Assembly (NCBI GenBank): GCA_916700875.1
Contig: CAKAKS010000068.1
Coordinates: 31,242,028 to 31,306,027, forward strand
Direction of reading: 5' to 3'
From: Sebastes aleutianus
Lineage: Eukaryota > Chordata > Actinopteri > Perciformes > Sebastidae
Length of the DNA: 64,000 nt
Of the stretch, positions 55,417-64,000 are shown one piece after another. Under the pieces are notes generated by a model. It worked only from the letters and a program-made list of their open reading frames with translations, made no database searches and was not told where the DNA came from. Positions within the stretch are counted from its first letter, which is position 1. The number at the start of each line of letters is the position of its first letter. Both the position numbers and the translations under genes were made by a program.

Positions 55417-56339
55417 GCTGTGAATGAGTTTTTCTTCCACAGCTGCATTGATGCCTCTCTGTTCAGGACCACAATCATTGTTCACCTCACTTGAAGCATC
55501 AGTGGAGCTCAGCTGTGATTACAAGCCAGCAACACAAATGTTCCGTCATCAGACAAACACGCCTGACCTCCTCTGTTATGGAAGTTCATTAAATAGATTT
55601 TGCTCACTCACTTCTGTCACTTATCATCAAAAATGCTCAGAGCTGACATTTGCCCCCAGAAGTGTTAGATTGCGGCATCGTTTTCTACCTCAGAGTGAGA
55701 CAGGTGGTGCTGTGGGGAACGACCTTGATTAGCTCGTATGATAATCACCTCTTTAAACAAAGTGACTCGATTAGCCAAATGACCGTCTTAACGAAGGCGG
55801 CGCCTTGCATCTTGATGCTTTATTTTTCGAAGGAGATATTTGCATTCTAACGGCGTCATGAATTCTCGCCTGACAACTGACTTTACCGTGGTAAATCACA
55901 CAGCGACGCGATGAATCACAGAAAATCTGTCTCAATAATGAGTGTTGAAATGCATTCAGGGTGCGGAGCGATTAGGAGAGATATGTGCTAATTGCCTGCT
56001 GTGTGTCCTGGATCGTTCTTTCTCTCCTCAGGCTCAGCTGTCATAATGTCTGTTTCACAACTCATTGAGTAAAGGGGAGCAGTCCACGCAGAACGTTGCA
56101 CCATCAGAAGCAATTAAAATATCACTTTAAAGGTTTTGGCCTTCACTATCTTCTGTGTATGTATCATTTTTTTCTATTTATTTAGATTACTAAATTTCCC
56201 AGGTGGCTAAACTGATACCATTGATACTGACCTGATAAAATACCAGGTCATCTACTCAAAATTATCATAAAATGCAGTGTAGAGCAATAATCCTGCAAAA
56301 TTCACCACCTGTAGTCAAATGAAATTCGATCGCAGTAAA

Positions 56340-56545
56340 CACATGCTTAATGTTGTGAATTAAACAAAAACACATGCTTAGGATTAGGCAACAAAACCAC
56401 TTAGTTAGGTTTAAGAAAAAACAACTTTCGGGCTTAAAATTACTACGTGAAAATGTCACTTGACGTTGTGAGCACAGGACACGAATGAACAGCTGATTGT
56501 AACGTGAAAGTGAAACGTAACGCACAGTACACGGTCTCCTGTGTT
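56340..56545 (+). repeat. GGTTTAGGCAACAAAACCA-family repeat, partial
   Basis: TTAGGATTAGGCAACAAAAC, CACTTAGTTAGGTTTAAG and GTGAAACGTAACGC parallel 16010-16400. Confidence 0.6.
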
Positions 56546-57020
56546 GTTGCATGTGGATTATAATTGATTTGCTATATTCAGCTGTAGAAAGCATTAAGAT
56601 GAGAAGTAATGCATGTAGCTTTAGTGTAAACAAGGTCTCTGGGTAGTGACGTCATTAACACATTCATTGGCTTGCACATTTAGAGAGAAAGATAGAAATA
56701 TAAACCTTATGGACGACACCAAGAGGTGTCTGAAAACCAAATGAGATAAAGATTGGAAATGAGACTCTTCTGTCTCCTCACTTGTTAAATCTGGGGGTGT
56801 TACTGTCCCACAGAGAGAGAGTGCATGAGTGTGCATGTGTTCAGAGAGATCATTGGTGGGGTATCAGGTGAAGCATATTTTCCTTAAACCTTTATGTCCC
56901 GTTGTCTGCGATGTGGCCGATTGAGGCCAGAGCGTTTGATTGATGAATGGCAGGCAGGTTAGCAGGCAAGAAGCCAGGCCGGCCTGTGAGCTGAATCACA
57001 CTGAGCTGATTATTATCCAT

Positions 57021-57067
57021 CACACACACACACACACACACGCACACACACACACGCACAGACACAC
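57021..57067. repeat. (CA)n microsatellite, interrupted
   Basis: CA run with CG interruptions. Confidence 0.95.
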
Positions 57068-57218
57068 GCGCTGAAATAAAGACCTGCAAGAGAGCTTTTA
57101 TTGACCCTGAAACTGGAAAGCTGTTGATGCCACTTGTGTGTTATTACACAGGTTGTGTGATGTTTTCTGCACTTAACCTCTTGTATAAAGTACAACGATG
57201 ACACAGTGTTACAGAGTT

Positions 57219-57331
<113 letters not shown>

Positions 57332-57714
57332 CCTACTGCCATAGATGGAAGGTTGCTGCAATAGGAACTGTTCGTTCTGCACATTTTTAGCCACACGTCA
57401 GTGATCAAAGCTGTTTCCTGGCGATGGTCAGTCACAGAGACATAAAATAAAACACACCTAAACCTCACTCAAGATTTGACCTGGTCTGGTTTTAGTGGTA
57501 CAGTGGGAACATATTATTATTATTTTTTTATTTGTAGTGATAAACCCACAGATGATTATCACTCGTAGCCACATTTAGCTCATGGTTTTAGTTACACAGC
57601 AGATTTACTGTATGGTACAGTCCAGTGGCGTAACGACGGGCCCAAGTGCATGCTAGTTGCTAGTTATGAAGCACACACATGGTGACATAGTTTAAAGAGT
57701 GAAAAGACACACTA

Positions 57715-57975
57715 AGGGCGGGTGGATGTGTCCAACAAACACAAGGCTTTACTCCAGGAGACCGCTGTTCGTGACCCGTTTGTTAATTTTCACTTTCACA
57801 TTACACCCAGCTGTTTGTTTGTGTCCTCTATTCATGTGTTCAGTTAGATTTTCTCTTTAAAAAAGTAGTGTTATAGGCTGAACCATGTAGTTGTGTTTTT
57901 CTTAAACCTATCTAAGTGGTTTTGTTTCCTAAACCTAAAGTTACGCCAAGGACAAAGTGGCGGTATGTGACGAGT
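57715..57975 (-). repeat. GGTTTAGGCAACAAAACCA-family repeat, inverted copy
   Basis: GTGGATGTGTCCAACAAAC, CACAAGGCTTTACTCCAGG and AGTGGTTTTGTTTCCTAAAC are the reverse of motifs at 16010-16400. Confidence 0.65.
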
Positions 57976-58877
57976 TGGGATGTTGTCACGTCACATGGTC
58001 TAATAGACTTGACATTGGACAACATTAACATACATATTACCCAGCAAACATCATTGCTTATCTGTATATGACAAAAATATCAAATAAAATAAGAAATTAT
58101 TCACTTAATTAAATATTTTTTTTATAGTTTATTGATAGTTTTTATAGTTTTGAATAAGCATAGAATTGTGTTATAGATTGCAACTGCGATTATTGTGACT
58201 ATTTTACCAAAAAAAAACTATGATGGAGATGGGTTTTACTTTTTGAGGGCATATATAGCAAATGGGACCACTTTTAATTTAACATGAGTTCTTCTTTGAA
58301 CACACATCTTTACGCCCCTGGTACAGTCCCACCTTTCTCACACCTCTCTCCAGCAGCAGGATGCTGTTTTCAGCTAAAATCCTCTGATAAACCCTCTGTA
58401 CATTGTATTCCCAGCACCAAAATGCAGACAGACCAAAGTAAGTGACTAGTGAACATAGTGGAGCATTTAGCTGCTAAAGAGCCAGATATTTGTCTCCTGA
58501 CCAAACAAGAGCTAAAAAGAGAGTGAATATTGGAGTCACATTCATCAGATGGACAGAAACACGACTTCAGATGAAATGCCAATGTGTCTGCTGGACGTTT
58601 AAATAGGCAACTGTTCCGGCGATAATTTGCCAGGCCTTTGAGTCCATTAGTTCTTCTGCCCCCTTAAGGAGCCAAACATTGATTAAAGGTTAATTTCGGG
58701 GGAAACACTTGAATGAGCAGTATCAGCAGTGTGGCGTGTACATGCCACAGAGCTGTATCCAGCAGCAGCTACCCAGATGTAGTGACTTTATACTAGACTC
58801 TACTTCTTCTTGCTACTGTTTTCAATTAGAGCATGACTGTATAACTTCATGAGTATGTATAAAGACATCCATCCATT

Positions 58878-59250
58878 TTTATGCCTCCATGCCGGCGACA
58901 GCCAGTGGCCATTAAGTTTTCGTATTGTCCATCGACCCGTCTCAGGAACGCCTGGAGGGAATTTCTTCAAATTTGGCACAAACGTCCACTTGGGCTCAAG
59001 GATGAACTGATTAGATTTTGGTGGTCAAAGGTCACTGTGACCTTACATCCTTCCCATTGTCGTGAAAGCGATATCTCAGGAACGCTCTGAGCGAATTTCT
59101 TCAGATTTGGCAAAACGTCTACTTGGAATCAAGGATGAACAGATTAGAATTTGGTGACAAAAGGCCAAGGTTATTGTGACCTCACAAAACATGTTTTGGG
59201 CCATAACTCAACTTGACTGGTTGGTGGAGACATACAACCATGAGCTGGTA
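58878..59250 (+). repeat. TGCCTCC...CAGCC(G/A)GTGG dispersed repeat, long copy
   Basis: ATGCCTCCATGCCGGCGACA, GGAACGCCTGGAGGGAATTT, TTGGCACAAACGTCCACTTG and CAAGGATGAACTGATTAGAT, with an internal near-duplicate (CAAGGATGAAC at about 59000 and 59131). Confidence 0.65.
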
Positions 59251-60294
59251 ACTCTAGTTTAGTTCTTTATCCGATCAATGTAGTAGAAGTGGCAGGAGGC
59301 TAAGCAGAGTAGCCAACACCTTCCTTATCTCTTTCCAAGCCATGTCCTCCAGCATCCCCCAAGGCCAGATGGGATATGCAGTCCCTCCAGTGGGTTCTGA
59401 GTCGGCTCTGGGGGTCTCATCCTATTGAACATGCCCAAAATACCTTGATCTCCAGCTGTAAAAAAAAAAGCGTCATTGACATTTTGACTTTACCTCTAAC
59501 CTTTATTTTTCCTCCTGCCTGTGGTTTGGCTCACAGTCCTCTGTACATGATTGAATATATGGATCTCAGGCAGGTTGCCAAGCAGAAAGCCAGGCCTTAG
59601 AGCTGAATCACACTCTGCTGATCAATTCCATAAAATAACAAAATAGTCCCTGTCACTATTGACTAGGCTATTGTTGAGAGATATGAACGCTGACTTTACA
59701 TATTTACTGACATATTTGTTGATGCCACAAAGGTAAAAATGTGCAACAGGTCGGCTGTGTAATGTTGTGTGTTACGCCTCATTGCATTAGAAATACAGCT
59801 GTTATGCAATACAAATTACTGTAGTATACATGTTCCACATTATGCTATGGATGGGAAGCTGATGAGAGAAGGCTACACACGGGAATCACCTGCACTCCTG
59901 CTACCCTTCTCCTGAACTCGTCTAAAACATGCTGAGCTCTGCATTTGCTTGGCTGTGTGGATTGGCAACAGCCCAAAGGGTTTCATTCAAACTGGAAAAT
60001 ATCTTCACAGCTCTCACTCGGGGCTTTAACAGGTCTATTTGTTGGGGGGGCAGCAGAAGAAAAAAACAAAAACATGGCATAGCACGCATAAAATCCTTCC
60101 TGTGGTTATAGATATAGTTATAGATATATTAAATTGATCGACCTATTCTCATACAACAGTTCGTATGATATCTTACAAAAAGTTATTCCTATGTTTTTGT
60201 TTGTTTTTCTACAAATGTCCAGCAACACGTGTCAATTTCAGCTCGTTACATGCATACAGTCTTTTCAAAATAAAATTCCGTCTTCACAGGAAAC

Positions 60295-60445
60295 AACTTC
60301 CTTAGGGTTAGGCAAGAAAACTATTTAGGCTTGGGAAAAGATTGACTTGGTTAGGTTTAGGCAACAAAACTATGTAGTTAGGTTTAGGAAAAGATCGTGG
60401 TTTGGCTTAGAATAACTCCGGAAGTGGCGTAACTTAAGCATGTAA
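60295..60445 (+). repeat. GGTTTAGGCAACAAAACCA-family repeat, tandem motif copy
   Basis: Two successive versions: TTAGGGTTAGGCAAGAAAAC, and GGTTAGGTTTAGGCAACAAA followed by GTTAGGTTTAGGAAAAG. Confidence 0.6.
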
Positions 60446-60474
60446 GTTATGTGACAAATAAATCAATATTGACT

Positions 60475-61210
60475 TCTGGTTTCACACGGGACCACAGATA
60501 TATTAAGAGAAATGGATACAGCGTTGGAGGCAGTCTCCCGTTCCTTCCTATGAGAGTTGCTCAGTGGCGCAAGAAGCCAAAATGACTCGACTGCCGACTG
60601 ATAAAGTACCCGGATCATCCGGCGATCTTCCGCATCCATTGGGCCCATAGAGCAGGCGCAGTAGCGTTTCCTTTAACTCCGCCTCCCAGTCCGCGGTCCA
60701 GTCTCGTTCTGGGTCTCAGGGAAATAACTCTGGATTCAGCTATTAGTGCATTTTACAACTTCTAGGACCTAATGATTTAAATAAGGACTATTCAATTGTT
60801 CGTACTGGGAAGTTGATTTACCTCAAAAAGAATTATCCACTGAGTTACAGACGTCTCTTTCCCAATGTAGGTCTATGGGAAAAAGCCTTTTTTGGGCCCA
60901 ATGGCGTCACGCGACGGACACGGAAGTTGTAGTACCACCGTTTGGCCATTTGCTTCAAAGCCCGGTGCTCTTCCTGGGGGTTTGCACAGAACAAGAACTC
61001 CGGTCTCCTGGGCGCAAGTCCGGTATTTTTTGACCCACCCATTCACCTCGACCTCCTCCCTATGGAGCGTTTCGCCCCTCTTTATACTTCCTAGTTCATG
61101 TGAATTACACACAAATTGATTTTGTGGGATATACACCAATTGCAGTGCATTACTTTTCATAGGTTCAGCTACAAACAGTGTATGAGAGCGGCGTAAATTG
61201 TCATCCCTAA
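60475..61210. repeat. CpG-richer block, probable dispersed repeat
   Basis: Higher GC and CpG than the flanks, with CATTGGGCCCATAG and TTTGGGCCCAATGG near its two halves, CCGCCTCCCAGTCCGCGGTC and GGCGTCACGCGACGGACAC. Open frames of up to 117 codons on the minus strand lack any recognised domain. I favour a transposon-derived block over a gene. Confidence 0.4.
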
Positions 61211-62540
61211 AGAAGCTATAACGCATATGTTACTTTGATCAGTAAGTTTGCACATAATGTAGACATCCGGTGATAGATGGGTGTATTATGTGTAAAGCCT
61301 CTTTCATTACCATGCAAAGCATTTGTTAATCTGCAAACAGCATAAGGACATTTATTTCAGTGTAGTGTTATCAGCATAATGAATCTGTCTTTAATCTTCA
61401 GTGTGCTCTGCTGCAAATTTACCTGCATCCTTTTCTTTGTTCCTGCTGTGATAAACTTTCCTTTGGGATCAATAAGGAGCTTGTCAGTCACCCTTTAAGT
61501 GTGTAGCACTGACGCTGCTACAGTCATTTATTTTCCACTGGGGTAACAACATGCCATTTGTCATGCTCTCATTGATTATTGTATTAAAATAAAAAATGGA
61601 TAGCTAAAGTGATTATGTTAAATGAAAAGCACGCCAGAGTGATGCACGTGGACTCAGTGTTAAACACATGACCAGTCACACAGAGCACAGATGCCTCACA
61701 TTTGCTTGTTGTCCGGAGAAACTGTGCGTACTGTACGCTCTACGTCTGTGAGCAGCGATCTTGACAGAAATAGGATTGACCAAATATAGGAGCAGGAGGA
61801 TTGTGTGATTACGAGCGCAGTTCACCAGGTGTGGATGAAAGTAAAGGAAATGTCAATACAGTAAAGCCTCCTGATGGTGTCAGCAGGCGAAGCTATGTGA
61901 GATACCATCCCAACAGCCTCTGAGATATTGCAGTGTGGATCGTGATTGTTGCAGCATACAGATGGAGTCGCTGACATTTTCTGCTGAGCGTATTCTGAGC
62001 TCCTGCAACATGTTGAAAGGCTACAGTCAATCTAGAAATGAACAACACCACTTCTGTATAGGCAGTGCAATTCAACATAAGGTGAAGGTCATCATGCAGA
62101 ATAAAAAGCACAGCACTTGTGAGAAATGACTGGATTGATTGAATGAGTAAGCACCGTATTTCTTCCGGCTGTGTGTGTGTCAGTGGATGACCTCTGGGGC
62201 TCGGCCCAGACTCAAGTGTGGGGATATTTATATATATTTTTGTTTTTGCAAAAAAAACCACAACGGTTAAAGTACTTTTCTACTAAAGGAATTGATTCTC
62301 TAAATCAGTCCTCAGTCAGGTAAGCGTCACTGGAAGAAGATAGGGTGCCTGTACAGTATGTAACAATGTCTCACTGGACTTTAAATATCCACACGTGTTA
62401 TCTCAGACTTTTATTTTTGACTTTTTTATAGAGATGTTCTGATACCATTTTTTCAATCCCGATACCGAATCTGATACCTGAACTTGAGGTATCGGCCGAT
62501 ACCGTGTACCAATCTGATACCAGCTTGAAAGAAATCTATA

Positions 62541-62541
<1 letters not shown>

Positions 62542-62578
<37 letters not shown>
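62542..62578. repeat. (ATT)n microsatellite
   Basis: About 12 ATT repeats. Confidence 0.97.
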
Positions 62579-62579
<1 letters not shown>

Positions 62580-62685
62580 CAGCTCTTTATTACTGACCAT
62601 GTGTGGATGTGATATGATTACTATCTTTCTTGTATGGCCTGGCTCAGGTTAAACCCTTTGTAAAACATGAACAAATACATGGAAT

Positions 62686-62919
62686 TTATCTCGTTGTTGA
62701 TGTGGTTTCCAACGTTTGCTGCTGCGGTTCGTCCTTCTTTTCCCCCTTTGCCTTGGTGAAATCGTCGTTCTCTTTCACGTGATGCGTTTTCAAATGTTTT
62801 ATAAGATTGCTGGTGTTGAAATTGGCAACACCCCTGGAAAAGGAAACCTTACATACTGTACATATTGCTGTTTTACTTGTTGGATTTTCCACTGGGAGAT
62901 ATTGCCAAATGGCTGACAT
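62686..62919 (-). pseudogene. hAT transposase N-terminal BED-type zinc finger fragment
   Basis: On the minus strand: MSAIWQYLPVENPTSKTAIC, TVCKVSFSRGVANFNTSNLI, KHLKTHHVKENDDF. Cys-x2-Cys and the distal His-Leu-Lys-Thr-His of a BED finger are present, with the W-Y/F--- start typical of hAT/ZBED proteins. It ends 50 codons later in a Lys/Glu/Thr-rich tail and a stop, without the dimerisation or RNase H-like catalytic regions. I start the fragment at the Met just before S-x-I-W; upstream codons have no homology. Confidence 0.82.
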
Positions 62920-64000
62920 TTTCCTTGCTCTGATTACCGTTATACTCTCCACTAGCACCACGCTGTTATTGTTTGCTATCGTCACTTGACAAACTACCTG
63001 CAATCAGTTCTTCTTCGCCGCTCTGAAACAGTAGTTGCCAGTGGCAGCCATGATACATCCAGGGCAACCGCACAGTGAAGGCTGCTGAAGAACAATTGAT
63101 TTCCGTTTATACAAGTAGATTTTTTTCTATGTTAATAGATCATGGTATCAGATCGATGCATAGACTGGCGTACTCGCCAATACCTACCAAATTTTGGGCA
63201 GTATCGGATGCATTTCCGATAGATAGTTTAAATTCAAAGAAAGGAGAGAGGGTTGAAATGACAGAAATAGAAAGTCCAGTTTAGATAACAAGACCAACTT
63301 AATAAGTATAATAGAATAAGTCTGTTAGGTCTGTTACCAAAATGCTTGAAATGCTGCAAACCAAGAAGGCTTTTGTCATTTTATTTGTGCACCTTATTTG
63401 TGTTATTTGGCAACACCTGGACCTCTCTCTCTCTGCACAGCTGAGCCCTGTGGTTTGTCGTGCTGCTCTTAGTTTTTGGCAGATTATATAAAGAACATTC
63501 TCATAATAGAAAATAAAACAACATAACACTATAAAATAGAAGAAATACTGCACCAGGAAAAATAGCAATATTTTGGACTAAAGTTAAGAAGAACTTTCTT
63601 TTTATGTCATTGCCACGGGCTACCGAGCCAGCAGGAGCAGCCAGACTGACGCTCCACTGCCTGAGGAGACCTTTTCTCTTCTGAAGCTGCTGAGTATGTC
63701 TCATCTGCTGGCTTCTACATTCACTTTGAAAAACAAGGCAACGTGATTTGTAGTTAGGGAGTAATGTGTGAGGACTGTGTTTCTATAGTCCAATAAAAAC
63801 AATCCTCTCAGTCAAAATCTGAAGTATAGAAGACGTATAGTGCTTGTTATAAGATAATGGATATCACGTCTCATTTTATCTTCTTGCAGCATTCAATAGG
63901 AACTTTGAATCATCATGACAGACACAAAGTCTAGTGTTTAAGTGATGCTCTGTCTGTGACTGTTGTACTTGTTTTCTCAGTCCGGTATAGTAGTAGTGGT

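Larger units (their letters stand above)
62430..63230 (-). mobile_element. Degenerate hAT element with BED-finger remnant
   Basis: The left flank has TAGAGATGTTCTGATACC, AATCCCGATACCGAATC and GGTATCGGCCGATACCG. The right flank has GGTATCAGATCGATGC, GGCGTACTCGCCAATACC and GGGCAGTATCGGATGC. These are the characteristic ends of a teleost hAT family. An ATT microsatellite (62542-62578) and a BED zinc-finger coding fragment lie between; the transposase catalytic part is missing. Confidence 0.72.

Noticed and set aside
60873..61226. 117-codon minus-strand frame
   Set aside because: Falls in a CpG-rich block that looks repeat-derived; no domain seen.

Overview
The window is eukaryotic nuclear DNA, almost certainly from a teleost fish and most likely a percomorph. 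The evidence is one split vertebrate gene with canonical GT-AG introns, many CA/GT microsatellites, and a dense load of short DNA transposons and LINE fragments of the kinds common in teleost genomes. I see no bacterial operon, phage, CRISPR or rRNA/tRNA gene. The species call is inference; the gene call rests on readable exons.

The one gene I can support is the 3' half of TYW1, the tRNA wybutosine-synthesising radical-SAM enzyme, on the + strand. Eight coding exons at 75-127, 219-337, 1898-2007, 8881-9058, 10843-10978, 16993-17103, 33414-33581 and 43936-44157 join in frame. They give about 364 residues from just upstream of the iron-sulfur cysteines to the stop. The 5' half (flavodoxin-like domain) lies before base 1. 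Introns run from 91 bp to 16.3 kb and hold the repeats described below.

Layout. 1-2007: first three exons. 2008-8880: intron with hAT-like repeats and a 31-bp-arm inverted repeat. 9059-16992: short exons, a 541-bp TTCTCC hexamer array and dispersed repeats. 17104-33413: largest intron, with two differently deleted Tc1-like elements, a long foldback MITE and several elements inserted inside others. 33582-43935: last intron, with a 70-bp 5'-truncated LINE/SINE tail flanked by perfect 15-bp target-site duplications, two more nested clusters and an L1-type ORF2 3' fragment. 44158-64000: no recognisable coding gene; it contains a 3.1-kb T-rich satellite bracketed by 149-bp near-identical repeats, a 480-bp imperfect palindrome, a perfect 17/5/17 hairpin and a degenerate hAT element with a BED zinc finger.

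The satellite at 47.5-51.0 kb is the part least explained by known families. Its units look like tandem polypyrimidine-CAG 3' splice sites, and its flanks are duplicated 3,280 bp apart with a single mismatch. It also yields very long open frames of Phe/Ser/Asp/Arg repeats, which I treat as a composition artefact. I do not see a convincing new multi-gene system here.
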